Of a stretch of DNA of 64,000 nucleotides, positions 16,440 through 24,487 are shown in pieces. Location of the stretch: positions 744,001 to 808,000 of the forward strand of contig NZ_BNED01000005.1 in NCBI RefSeq assembly GCF_016755875.1, given 5' to 3'. Numbering within the stretch: the stretch's first letter is position 1; each line of letters opens with the position of its first letter. The position numbers and the translations under genes were made by a program. The stretch comes from Streptomyces spororaveus. GTDB taxonomy: Bacteria; Actinomycetota; Actinomycetes; Streptomycetales; Streptomycetaceae. The notes beneath the pieces were generated by a model. That model searched no databases, was not told the origin of the DNA, and saw only the letters and a program-made list of their open reading frames with translations.

Positions 16440-17052
16440 TCGGGTACCGGCCTGCCGGGCAGCGTGGCTGGGGGCCTTCGCCCCGCTCGACGTACGGGGC
16501 GAGGGCCTGAATGCTGCGTGGGGCGGTGCGTGAGCCGGGCCGCCTGGTATTGCCGGAGATGAAAAGCGGCCGGAGGTCACCTGCGGATGAACTCACGCCC
16601 GATCCGGCGGAACTGACATCGCTCATCAATTCGACGAGGTCAGTGTTCGAACCCGCACAACAGGAGGAGTGCAATCGCTCCCGATCAGAGCCATATGGAC
16701 TGACGGAAGAACGATCGGCGCGCCCACCCTCCCACAAACTCATGAAATCACCCTCCTGGCGGCACTTCTCCCGCATGGCGGGTTTGAATACATTCCCATA
16801 TGAGCGGCTCCGCCTCGTACGAGTCAATCCGAACCCATCCGGCGGAGAGAATGTCGCATGATAGGCGGGGTGAGTTTTAATATCTTCATCGCGCTGCGCG
16901 GTGCTGAATATGCTTGTAATTCCCCCTCCTTCTCCCTGCCTATTTTTGCCATGCGAATGTTGCTGCGTAATATGCGGCGACAACGACAAGGCTTCCCGGG
17001 CGATCGACAGGAGCCCGGTATGCCACGGCCCCCCTAGGAAGTGGCCCCCTCG
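16440..17052. other. Long AT-richer intergenic region upstream of the ice-binding-domain gene
   Basis: About 610 bases with no supportable gene. Base composition drops noticeably from about 16840 to 16975 (runs such as GAGTTTTAATATCTTC), the probable promoter region for the ice-binding-like gene. An AGGAGG at 16662 is not followed by a convincing reading frame. Confidence 0.5.
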
Positions 17053-18354
17053 ATGAAGCTGAAAATCCAAGCGGCTCAGCGCCGCACTTTTTCCGGCTGG
17101 CTGGCCTCGGCCGTCGCCGTAACAGTTGCCGCTGTCATGGTCGCGGGATTGCCGACGCAGGCCCTGGCCATCGCGACAGCCGTACCTCTGGGCACCACCG
17201 CCAGCTACTCCGTTCTGGCAGGTCAGGGAGTCACCAACACCGGCCCCACGGTGATCGACCACGACCTCGGGACGCACCCGAACCCGGCCATCACCGGATT
17301 CCCGCCCGGCCTGGTCCTCGGCGCCGTGCACCCTGCGGATGCCCAGGCCCTCCAGGCCAAGAGCGATCTGATCATCGCGTACAACAACGCGGCGGGCCAG
17401 GCCGAGGACTTCGACCTTCCGGCGGCCATCGGCTCGGGAACATCCGGCCCCACAGAGCTGATTCCGGGCGTCTACACGAGAGACCCCGCCGGCAGTGTCG
17501 GACTCACCGGCGACCTGGTCCTGAATGCCGGGGGGAACCCCAACGCGGTCTGGGTATTCCAGATCCCTGCAGCCCTGACGACGGCGACGTCCAGCCGGAT
17601 CCTCCTCACGAACGGCGCTTCGCCGTGCAACGTGTTCTGGCAGATCGGGAGTTCGGCGGAGCTCAACACCAACACCACCTTCGTGGGCACCATCATGGCG
17701 CTGACCTCGATCTTCCTGCGAACCGGAACGAACATCGAGGGCCGGGCCCTGGCCCGTAACGGCGAAGTGACGATGGACAACAACCGGATCTTCCTCGGCG
17801 GGTGCGCCACGGGCGGGACGACCACGGGCACGACCACCGGTACGACGACCGGAACGACGACCGGCACGACCACCACCGGCACGACGACCGGCACGACCAC
17901 GGGCACGACCGCCGGAACGCCGACCGCCGGATCGACGACCGGTACGACCGTGGGTCTGATCGGTGGCGGCCTCCTGGGCGGACCCATCGTCGACCTCGTG
18001 TCGGGCGGCACCTCGGGGAACATCGCCGGCAACACCTCCGGAAACACCGCGGGCAACACGGCGGGGAACACGACCGGTGGCAACACAACCGGAGGCAACG
18101 TCACCGGCGGGCACGGTGGTCATCCCGGCGGACCGGGCGGACCGGACCACGGCGGCCTGGAGCATCACGGACCGGACCACGGCGGCCTGGAGCATCACGG
18201 GCCGGAGCACGGCGGGCCGGGCAACGGGCACGACGAGGGACCCGGTAAGCCGGACCACGGCCACGACCACGACCACGGCGGGAAGCCCGGCGACCACTAC
18301 GGCTACGGCAACAAGCCCGCGGGCCACGAGGGTCACCAAGGCCACGAGGGCTAG
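17053..18354 (+). CDS. Secreted ice-binding-domain (DUF3494) protein with Thr/Gly and Gly/His repeats
   Basis: 433 residues from the ATG with AGGAAG upstream. A signal peptide is clear (basic start, WLASAVAVTVAAVMVAGLP, ALA-type cleavage near residue 39). The ice-binding-like beta-solenoid domain (about 45-245) opens with VPLGTTASYSVLAGQGVTNT. It contains the family motif ELIPGVYTRD and the later strands SIFLRTGTNIEGRALA and GEVTMDNNRI. A (TTTG)n linker, a Gly/Asn-rich segment and a Gly/His/Pro-rich tail with repeated GGLEHHGPDH follow. The family includes ice-binding proteins and adhesins; in a mesophile an adhesive or wall role is as likely. A strong terminator follows. Confidence 0.87.
   Translation: MKLKIQAAQRRTFSGWLASAVAVTVAAVMVAGLPTQALAIATAVPLGTTASYSVLAGQGVTNTGPTVIDHDLGTHPNPAITGFPPGLVLGAVHPADAQALQAKSDLIIAYNNAAGQAEDFDLPAAIGSGTSGPTELIPGVYTRDPAGSVGLTGDLVLNAGGNPNAVWVFQIPAALTTATSSRILLTNGASPCNVFWQIGSSAELNTNTTFVGTIMALTSIFLRTGTNIEGRALARNGEVTMDNNRIFLGGCATGGTTTGTTTGTTTGTTTGTTTTGTTTGTTTGTTAGTPTAGSTTGTTVGLIGGGLLGGPIVDLVSGGTSGNIAGNTSGNTAGNTAGNTTGGNTTGGNVTGGHGGHPGGPGGPDHGGLEHHGPDHGGLEHHGPEHGGPGNGHDEGPGKPDHGHDHDHGGKPGDHYGYGNKPAGHEGHQGHEG
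17812..17945 (+). repeat. Tandem repeat encoding the Thr-Gly linker
   Basis: About ten imperfect copies of a 12-base unit like GGCACGACCACC encode GTTT repeats inside the ice-binding-domain gene. Copy number could vary by slippage without breaking the frame. Confidence 0.8.
18137..18210 (+). repeat. 30-base tandem repeat in the His-rich tail
   Basis: Two near-identical 30-base units encode GPDHGGLEHH, followed by a diverged third (GPEHGGPGNG). The length is a multiple of three, so frame is kept. Confidence 0.7.
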
Positions 18355-18385
18355 GCAACAGCCTGCACGAAGCCCGTTCATCGGG

Positions 18386-18431
18386 TGACGGCGCGCGGCG
18401 GAATCCTCATCGATTCCGCCGCGCGCCGTCA
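18386..18431 (+). terminator. Very strong terminator hairpin
   Basis: A 20-bp perfect stem (TGACGGCGCGCGGCGGAATC and its complement) with loop CTCATC, 31 bases after the ice-binding-domain gene. Confidence 0.85.
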
Positions 18432-18575
18432 GTGAATCGCAGAGACCTCAGGCGAACAGCAGACATGAGAAGGACCGGGTGGGCGGTGTCGAGCGGAATT
18501 GAATCTGCGGGCGTGAAGGAACTTCATCGGTCCGATTCCGGTCCGGTCCCCCAACAGCGCCATGACGAAGCGGCC

Positions 18576-19205
18576 ATGCCGGGCAAGCGGCCCATAAGAG
18601 TTCGCGCAGTGAAGGCAGGGCTGCGCACTGCCGTAGCCCTCTGCCTGGTGACGACTCTGGTACACGTCGTCCTGGTGTTCCTTCATGTGGCCCCCGCCAA
18701 CCCTGTGTCGAAGCGGTACAGCTCACAGGTCAACGGATGGGTGTACCCACTCTTCGAACAGAACTGGCGGCTCTTCGCCCCGGACCCCGACTCCTTCAAC
18801 CGAAAGATCCTGGCGAGAACCGCGCACACCGACTCCAAGGGATCGGTGCAGGTGACCCCCTGGTTCGACCTGGCTGCCGTCGACCATTCCGCAGTCGAAC
18901 ACAACGTATTTCCGAGCCATACGTCACAGAACCTTCTGCGCCGCGCCTGGACCTCTTATGTCGAGACGCACGGAGGAAGCGACACGGCACGCTCGGAACG
19001 CGCCGTGATGCTGCAGACGTACCTGCGCAACATCGCCGCGGACCGCATCGTCGCCCACAACGACGGCGGCGCTTTCGACTTCATTCAGCTCCGGGTCGTC
19101 ACACTGCCCGTCGCTGCGCCCGGCACAGCGGCCGGGAACCGCCCGCCGGCTCCCACCGAGGACCGGCTCCTGCCCTGGTGGAAGGTGGACTCCCATGGGA
19201 AGTGA
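18576..19205 (+). CDS. DUF5819 membrane-anchored protein
   Basis: 209 residues from the ATG at 18576; upstream in-frame GTG/ATG codons at 18513 and 18465 are possible but lack good ribosome sites. One N-terminal membrane helix (TAVALCLVTTLVHVVLVFLHV) is followed by an extracytoplasmic domain with the family motifs YPLFEQNWRLFAPDP, TPWFDLAA and LPSHTSQN-like FPSHTSQNLLRRAW. The ending LLPWWKVD is typical. The gene overlaps the following HTTM gene by 11 bases, so the two are coupled. DUF5819 and HTTM proteins recur as neighbours in actinobacteria; function unknown. Confidence 0.87.
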   Translation: MPGKRPIRVRAVKAGLRTAVALCLVTTLVHVVLVFLHVAPANPVSKRYSSQVNGWVYPLFEQNWRLFAPDPDSFNRKILARTAHTDSKGSVQVTPWFDLAAVDHSAVEHNVFPSHTSQNLLRRAWTSYVETHGGSDTARSERAVMLQTYLRNIAADRIVAHNDGGAFDFIQLRVVTLPVAAPGTAAGNRPPAPTEDRLLPWWKVDSHGK

Positions 19206-20373
19206 ACAGATCCCCCAGCCCCCTTTCACGGCGGCCGCGCCTCACCGGCCCGCGACCCAGGAGACTTCGGTCGCCGGCACGGCCCACCGGTGGCTCCTCG
19301 ACCGAATCGGCGATCTGTGGGCGCTTCTCACCGACCGGCCGATCTCCCTGTACGCCGCGTCGGTTCTGCGCATCGGCTACGGGCTGCTCTACCTGGTATT
19401 CCTGCTGCGTGAGTTCCCGCACCGTGACCAGATCTGGGGCCCCGGCTCCCCCTGGACGCCGGCGCTGGCACAGCAGCTCTTCGACCAGACGGGCTGGAAC
19501 AGCGTCCTGATCCTGTCCGACAGCCGCGCCTATTTCGAACTTTGCTACGTGACGGCCCTCGTCACGTCCGCGCTGTTCATGCTGGGCTGGCGCACCCGCG
19601 CCATGTCCGTCCTCTTCGCCGTCGTGGTGACCTCGTTCCACGCCAGATCGATCTTCATGACGGACGGGGGCGACAACCTGATCCTGCTGATGGCCCTCTA
19701 CCTCGTCCTCACCGCGTGCGGTCGGCGCTGGTCCCTGGACGCACGCAGGAACCGGCTCAAGGCAGCCCGTGCGGGCGACGCGCCGGAGTCGGCGAGGAGC
19801 TTCTCCGCACAGCAACTCCAGGATGCCAGAACCACCTTGACGACGGTGGTGCACAACTGCGGCATCCTCGTCATCGCGGCACAGGTCTGCTTCCTCTACG
19901 GATCGGCCGGCCTGTACAAGATCCAGGGCCCGACCTGGGGCGGCGGCACCGCCCTCCACTACGCGCTGAGCCTCGAACTCTTCCAGCCCTGGCCCGCACT
20001 GTCCCACCTCGTGGACGAGTACCCGATGGTGATCGCGATCGCCAGCTACGTGACGGTGCTCGTGCAGGTCGCCTTCCCGTTCGTACTCTTCGGCAGGCTC
20101 AAGTACCCCGTTCTGACCGTGCTGCTGGGCATGCACATCGGCATCGCGGTGCTCCTGGGACTTCCTCTCTTCTCCGGCGCGATGATCGTCGCGGACGCCG
20201 TGTTCCTTCCCGACCGCTTCTACGCCATCCTGCCTCGCCTGTGGCGACGCGCAGCACGGCGCGCAGGGGTGTGGCGGCCGGCACCCGGCCGAGCGGCGGG
20301 ATCCGCATCGGTACCTCCGCAGGGCAGGCCCGGCGAACCCAGCTCGCCGCGGCCCAGGCGCTCACGGGTGTGA
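19195..20373 (+). CDS. HTTM-domain polytopic membrane protein
   Basis: 392 residues. The HTTM domain (related to vitamin-K-dependent gamma-glutamyl carboxylase) covers about 45-350. It begins with SLYAASVLRIGYGLLYLVFLL and contains several helices, including LMALYLVLTACGRRWSLD, LYGSAGLYKIQGPTWGGG and VLLGMHIGIAVLLGLPLFSG. A disordered Pro/Arg-rich tail ends the protein. It starts inside the upstream DUF5819 gene, suggesting the two form a complex in the membrane. No substrate protein for a carboxylase activity is obvious; the small secreted proteins of this window could be tested. Confidence 0.88.
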   Translation: MGSEQIPQPPFTAAAPHRPATQETSVAGTAHRWLLDRIGDLWALLTDRPISLYAASVLRIGYGLLYLVFLLREFPHRDQIWGPGSPWTPALAQQLFDQTGWNSVLILSDSRAYFELCYVTALVTSALFMLGWRTRAMSVLFAVVVTSFHARSIFMTDGGDNLILLMALYLVLTACGRRWSLDARRNRLKAARAGDAPESARSFSAQQLQDARTTLTTVVHNCGILVIAAQVCFLYGSAGLYKIQGPTWGGGTALHYALSLELFQPWPALSHLVDEYPMVIAIASYVTVLVQVAFPFVLFGRLKYPVLTVLLGMHIGIAVLLGLPLFSGAMIVADAVFLPDRFYAILPRLWRRAARRAGVWRPAPGRAAGSASVPPQGRPGEPSSPRPRRSRV

Positions 20374-20379
20374 GGGGAT

Positions 20380-20652
20380 TCAGCCGTGCTCTTCCTCATC
20401 GGCTTCCATGTGCCGGATGCCCTCGTGGGTGAGGGTGACCATCGCGGGTGTGTTGCCGGGTTCCCAGTCGACGGTGATCAGTCCTTCGCCCGCCAGGTAG
20501 GTGCAGGCGGCGGCCAGGTCCTGTTCCGGTACGTGGAGGTCGCGCCGCAGCTGTGCTCCGGTGAGGCCGAGGAGGCGGTTGCCTTCGACGGCTTCGTACA
20601 GGACCCGGAGGACTTGGTCGCGGTAGGTCTTGCGTTCGCGCAGTGTGGCCAT
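20380..20652 (-). CDS. Small winged-helix-like protein
   Basis: 90 residues. Helical N-terminus RERKTYRDQVLRVLYEAVEGNRL is followed by LTGAQLRRDLHVPEQDLAAACTYLAGEGLITVDWEPG, which reads as a winged-helix DNA-binding core with recognition helix and wing, then a short acidic tail. It could be a DNA-binding regulator without an effector domain. It is convergent with the HTTM gene, with only six bases between them. Family name not recognised. Confidence 0.75.
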   Translation of the reverse strand: MATLRERKTYRDQVLRVLYEAVEGNRLLGLTGAQLRRDLHVPEQDLAAACTYLAGEGLITVDWEPGNTPAMVTLTHEGIRHMEADEEEHG

Positions 20653-20745
20653 GACCGCGTCCTTTCGTCGGAGTGCGCGCCGGTACCGGCCGGGGTCCTA
20701 CGCGGGGGCGGGTGTAGCCGTCGAGGGCGGGTGAGGAGCCCGGCG

Positions 20746-20771
20746 GGTCGGGGCGCCGAGGCGCCCCGACC
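20746..20771 (-). terminator. Terminator of the DUF5994 operon
   Basis: An 11-bp perfect stem (GGTCGGGGCGC and its complement) with a four-base loop, 31 bases past the stop of the minus-strand small membrane gene. Confidence 0.75.
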
Positions 20772-20801
20772 GCTGCCCCCGGTCGGAGGAAGGCCTGTTC
20801 C

Positions 20802-20990
20802 TCACCGGCCGGCACCCGTGTGGTGGGCTCGACGACCGGTGTCGTCCGGCAGGCCTGGAGGCCTCGGCAGGGGGTCACTGAACCGGTAGGCCTCGATCCG
20901 CGCCTCGTCCCGGGCGTTCAGCAGGTGGATCCAGCGCATTGCGACGCCGGTCATGAGGACGATCACCGCGATGAGGACGACGGTCTCCAC
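20802..20990 (-). CDS. Small single-pass membrane protein coupled to DUF5994
   Basis: 62 residues. The GTG at 20990 lies five bases after GGAGGTGA, and that site overlaps the end of the DUF5994 gene, so translation is probably coupled. One N-terminal helix (VETVVLIAVIVLMTGVAMRW) is followed by a soluble tail, IHLLNARDEARIEAYRFSDPLPRPPG. It is too short and too hydrophobic to classify further. The ribosome site, membrane helix and following terminator make it a credible gene. Confidence 0.65.
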   Translation of the reverse strand: METVVLIAVIVLMTGVAMRWIHLLNARDEARIEAYRFSDPLPRPPGLPDDTGRRAHHTGAGR

Positions 20991-20995
20991 CGAAC

Positions 20996-21571
20996 TCACC
21001 TCCAGCCGTTCGCGGACAGCGGTAGGGCGCTTCGTCCCATCGCGACCCCGAACGGGGACATGCAGGCCCCGCCTTCGCCCTCCCAGGTGGCTTCCCGGCG
21101 GCGGGCGTCGCGGATGCCGCGCCCGATGGCGATTTCGTTGGCCATCAGGACGCCTGCGGCCAGGACGCTGCCCGGGATCGCGGCGGCGGCCATCAGCCGG
21201 GCCGCGGCAGCGGGCTCGGTCTCTGGCGGGATCACCAGGAGGTCCCAGCGGCCGACGGTGTAGGAGAGCAGGATCAGCTTGTCGGGGTCCTGTTCGGTGA
21301 ACCAGCCCACGTGCAACGTCCGCCCGTCCACGGCAACCGTGTGCGGGACGACAGGCCAGCGGGCGGGATTCACGGTGACGCGGGTGACGCGCCCCCAGGG
21401 TTCCTCCAGGGCGGCGGCCAGCGGCGGGAGCTCGGTTTCGAGGTCGCGGGAGTAGGGCCACCAGGCCCCGTCCAGCTGGCCGGCGAGCGTGGTCTTCGGG
21501 GTGAGGGACAAGCGAGCCGGGGACTCTGCGGCGAGGTCGCGGGGCGCGGTCCGGTCGAGGGTGGTGGTCAT
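20996..21571 (-). CDS. DUF5994 family protein
   Basis: 191 residues. The family pattern is clear: RLSLTPKTTLAGQLDGAWWPYSRDLETELPPL, then VTRVTVNPARWPVVPHTVAVDGRTLHVGWF, QDPDKLILLSYTVGRWDLLVIPP, and an Ala-rich helix PAAAARLMAAAA. It is a soluble actinobacterial protein of unknown function, often multi-copy and near stress genes. A short C-terminal extension includes GGACMSPFG. The downstream small membrane protein gene is coupled to it. Confidence 0.9.
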   Translation of the reverse strand: MTTTLDRTAPRDLAAESPARLSLTPKTTLAGQLDGAWWPYSRDLETELPPLAAALEEPWGRVTRVTVNPARWPVVPHTVAVDGRTLHVGWFTEQDPDKLILLSYTVGRWDLLVIPPETEPAAAARLMAAAAIPGSVLAAGVLMANEIAIGRGIRDARRREATWEGEGGACMSPFGVAMGRSALPLSANGWR

Positions 21572-21772
21572 GGTGCGGACCTGCCCCCGGACTGCCCGTC
21601 GGCAGCCCGGTTTTTAGGCGATCGCCGGAAATGACACCCGCGTGAAGCCGGTGTTCGAAGTACTCCCGGTCCTTTCACTGTACGCCCATTCGGTGGGCAA
21701 AGACCGTTGTGACCAGGTATTTTCTGGCGGAGGCGTTGGAGGGGACCGCCGACCTGCTCAGCTTCGAGGCGT

Positions 21773-22999
21773 TCAGTCGGCAACCGCGAGATGGTCGGCG
21801 GCGCCCCCGCGCCATTCGATCATGAAGAGGGTGGCGTCGTCGCTGGTGTGCCCGCCTCGTTCGCTCTTCAACGTGTGGGAGAGCCGGCGCAGATCTGCCC
21901 GCATCCCCTCTGACGGCAATTCCCCGAGGCGGTCGACGCAACGGATGAGGCGTTCCTCGCCGAACAACTCCCCGCCGCTGACGTGCTCTTCGATGATGCC
22001 GTCGGTGTAGCACAGCACGCGGTCGCCTTGCCGGAGCGTGTGCTCTCCGATCCGGGGCTCTTCGCCGCCGAAGCCGACGGGCAGTGTCGTCGCGCTCTCC
22101 AGCTGCCGCAGGACCTTGCCGTCGCGGATCAGCAGCGGCGCGGGGTGGCCCGCGTTGACCAGCTCCAGCTGACCGGTGGCGATGTTCAGGTGCATCAGCT
22201 GGGCGGTGACGAAGTGGTCGGGACCGAACTGCCGGGAGATGGCGTCGTCCATGTACGTGTACTTCTCGGCCAGGCTGACGGACACGCGCCGGGCATGCCG
22301 GTAGGCACCGATGGCGATGGTCGCCATCGCGGCGGCGTCCAGGCCGTGGCCCATCGCGTCGATCACGGCCATGTGCAGGATGTTGCCGTTGAGGGCGTAG
22401 TCGAAGCTGTCTCCCGCGACCCGGTAGGCGGGCTCCAGCATGCCGGCCACCGCGACCTGCGGCACGGTCATCGTCAGCGGCGGCAGCAGGCTCCACTGGA
22501 TCTCCGCGGACACGCTCATCGGCTCCCGGCGCCGGGCCAGGAAGAACTGGTCGGTGTAGGCGTTCTTGGTGACCAGCAGGTCGGCGGCCAGGCCGGCGAG
22601 CCGGCGCAGCAGGCGCCGGTCGTCGTCGCCGACGCGGTCCAGGGTGAGGGCCATGACGCCCACCGTGTCGCTGCCGTCGGGCAGTGGCACGTACATCCGG
22701 ACGCCGCCGTGGGCCAGCGGCACCTCGACGGCCTCCCCGCGCATGAAGGCCCGCCCGGCCGGGGAGTCGATCACCGGCTGGGGCCGGCCGACGTGCAGCT
22801 TCCTGCCGGGAAGCGGCACCAGCAGCTCCTGCGCGTAGTCCTGGAGCAGGATGGAGACGTCACGGCCTCCGATCCCGGCCATCTCCTCCGCGATCAGTGG
22901 GCCGATCAGCTGCGGTGGCATCAGCCGCGCCCGGTGCAACAGCAGGCCGAGCGGCCGCTCGCCGAGGCCCTCGGCCCGGTCCACGCTCTCCTCGTTCAC
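21773..22999 (-). CDS. PP2C (SpoIIE-type) phosphatase with N-terminal sensor region
   Basis: 408 residues from a GTG. The N-terminal 150 residues form a GAF-like sensor (VSILLQDYAQELLVPLP, VRMYVPLPDGSDTVGVMALTLDRVGDDDRR). The PP2C domain (about 165-395) has VAGDSFDYALNG, VIDAMGHGLDAAAM, LCYTDGIIEEHVSGG and TSDDATLFMIEW. The usual GGD is AGD here, still with the metal-binding Asp. Such enzymes reset STAS antagonists. No antagonist or kinase gene is adjacent. It is transcribed on its own, upstream of the DUF5994 promoter region. Confidence 0.92.
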   Translation of the reverse strand: MNEESVDRAEGLGERPLGLLLHRARLMPPQLIGPLIAEEMAGIGGRDVSILLQDYAQELLVPLPGRKLHVGRPQPVIDSPAGRAFMRGEAVEVPLAHGGVRMYVPLPDGSDTVGVMALTLDRVGDDDRRLLRRLAGLAADLLVTKNAYTDQFFLARRREPMSVSAEIQWSLLPPLTMTVPQVAVAGMLEPAYRVAGDSFDYALNGNILHMAVIDAMGHGLDAAAMATIAIGAYRHARRVSVSLAEKYTYMDDAISRQFGPDHFVTAQLMHLNIATGQLELVNAGHPAPLLIRDGKVLRQLESATTLPVGFGGEEPRIGEHTLRQGDRVLCYTDGIIEEHVSGGELFGEERLIRCVDRLGELPSEGMRADLRRLSHTLKSERGGHTSDDATLFMIEWRGGAADHLAVAD

Positions 23000-23139
23000 G
23001 ACCCGCCTCGCCGCCTCGTTCCTGCCCGCCCGCGCCGCTCACCGCCTCCGCACAAGGTGGCCTGGGAAACCGCCGGAGCGGCTCATTGCGCCATGCGCGG
23101 CATGTCGGCCCACGCTGACCGCGGGGCGTGGGACGCGGC

Positions 23140-23838
23140 CTACGCGAACCCGCCCCACACGGAGGCGCCGCGCTCCGCGGCACCGGCAGTGGCGTCGATC
23201 CGGTACGTGTCGTCCTTCGCATCGCGTCCGCCGGTGGCGTGGTCGTACTGGCCGGCGAAGACGTGCTCGCCGGGCGGGACGGTTCTGCCGGGTTTGAGGG
23301 TCCACCGGTAGACGAGGAAGCCGCCTTCCTGCCGGGCGGAGAGGTCGAAGTCCGCGGCGGGGCGGGTCCGCCAGTTCCCGGTGTCCTTCACCCCCTCGGT
23401 GAGGGCGATGCGCAGCTCGACGACGAGCGCGGTGAGCGGCTCCCCCGCCTTGAGGGTGACGTTGCTCTGTGCCCAGTAGGCGTTGCTGTGGGGGTCGACG
23501 GAGCCGTCGGCCCCCAGGGGACCGTCCTCGGTCCGGCTGCCCGCGGCCGTCGGTGGCACCGCGCGGCCGACGGCGGACGGGCTCCGCGGCGGGTCCGGAT
23601 CGTGCACGGCGTCGACGTCGACCACCATGAGGGCGCTCGCCGTCAGGGTTCCGGCGGTGGCCAGGGTCGCGAGGACGATCCTCGGCCAGGACAGGGCGCG
23701 CGTCCGCTCGCGGTCCCGCGATCGGCGGGCGGTGCCGGGACGGGCCGTGCCGCGCTCGACCCGGGCCAGCATGCGGGCCCGGTCGGGCTGGTGGGCTTCG
23801 GCGCTCTCGCGCAGCAGGCCGCGCAGTTCGTCGGTCAC
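23140..23838 (-). CDS. Putative membrane anti-sigma factor
   Basis: 232 residues. A short cytoplasmic N-terminus (LRGLLRESAEAHQPDRARMLARVERG) precedes one membrane helix (IVLATLATAGTLTASALMVV). An extracytoplasmic domain (LKAGEPLTALVVELRIALTEGV, FDLSARQEGGFLVYRWTLKPG) with an Ig-like strand pattern follows. The start overlaps the sigma gene by four bases, the standard arrangement for an ECF sigma factor and its membrane partner. I infer the anti-sigma role from position and topology; no zinc-binding ZAS motif is present. Confidence 0.75.
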   Translation of the reverse strand: MTDELRGLLRESAEAHQPDRARMLARVERGTARPGTARRSRDRERTRALSWPRIVLATLATAGTLTASALMVVDVDAVHDPDPPRSPSAVGRAVPPTAAGSRTEDGPLGADGSVDPHSNAYWAQSNVTLKAGEPLTALVVELRIALTEGVKDTGNWRTRPAADFDLSARQEGGFLVYRWTLKPGRTVPPGEHVFAGQYDHATGGRDAKDDTYRIDATAGAAERGASVWGGFA

Positions 23839-24362
23839 CGGCTTCCCCTTCCCACCAGCTCGCCGGCGGCACGGGTACCGAGCAGCCGCTGCAGTTCCGC
23901 CGTAGCCTTCGAGGTCTGGCTCTTCACCGTACCCACCGATATCCCGAGTGCCGCCGCGGTGTCCTTCTCCGAGAGGTCGAAGGCGTACCTGAGCACCACG
24001 CAGGCGCGTTTGCGGAACGGCAGCGTGTCCAGGGCGGCTCGCACGTCCATGACGGCGGCCATGTCCGGGCCGTCGGTCCGCTCCGGGCGGTGCGACCAGA
24101 ACAGCAGGACGCGCCGCCGCTCGCGCACCGTGCTCCGGATCCGGCTGCGGGCGAGGTTGGCGACGATTCCACGGGCGTAGGCGGCCGCGGAGCCGGCGCG
24201 GCGGGCCCTGTCCCAGCGGTGCCAGAGCGCGACCATCGCGTCCGCGGCGAGATCGTCTGCGGCGTCCGCCTCCCCGGTCAGCAGGTACGCCAGGCGGGAC
24301 AGTTCGGCGTGGTGGCGTTCGAAGAATGCGTGGAACTCTGCGGCCGCCTCGTCTTCGGTCAT
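23835..24362 (-). CDS. ECF sigma factor (SigE family)
   Basis: 175 residues from ATG 24362; a more distant start at 24492 is less likely. Region 2 (about 8-75) has FHAFFERHHAELSRLAYLLTGEADAADDLAADAMVALW. Region 4 (about 110-165) has LPFRKRACVVLRYAFDLSEKDTAAALGISVGTVKSQTSKA. It directs RNA polymerase to a stress or envelope regulon. The downstream overlapping gene encodes its likely membrane anti-sigma. It lies 125 bases downstream of, and on the same strand as, the pectinase gene. Confidence 0.93.
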   Translation of the reverse strand: MTEDEAAAEFHAFFERHHAELSRLAYLLTGEADAADDLAADAMVALWHRWDRARRAGSAAAYARGIVANLARSRIRSTVRERRRVLLFWSHRPERTDGPDMAAVMDVRAALDTLPFRKRACVVLRYAFDLSEKDTAAALGISVGTVKSQTSKATAELQRLLGTRAAGELVGRGSR

Positions 24363-24487
24363 GGCCTCGGTACGGCCTCTCGGTGCGGCGGGTGCGTTCT
24401 CAGGCAGGTGCCGGAGCGTAGCAGTCCGTTCGAGCATTCGTTCGGACACTTCGGTTCGCCCGGGCCTGGTCCGCACGGTGACGCCCA

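Noticed and set aside
16662..16803. Possible small ORF after AGGAGG in the ice-binding upstream region
   Set aside because: The GTG is only one base from the ribosome site and the peptide shows no coding character.
17812..17945. Short tandem repeats as a possible CRISPR or origin iteron array
   Set aside because: In-frame 12-base coding repeats for a Thr/Gly linker.
16069..18381. 770-codon minus-strand frame opposite the PRC-barrel to ice-binding genes
   Set aside because: An antisense shadow caused by high GC. The plus strand holds several genes with ribosome sites and clear domains.
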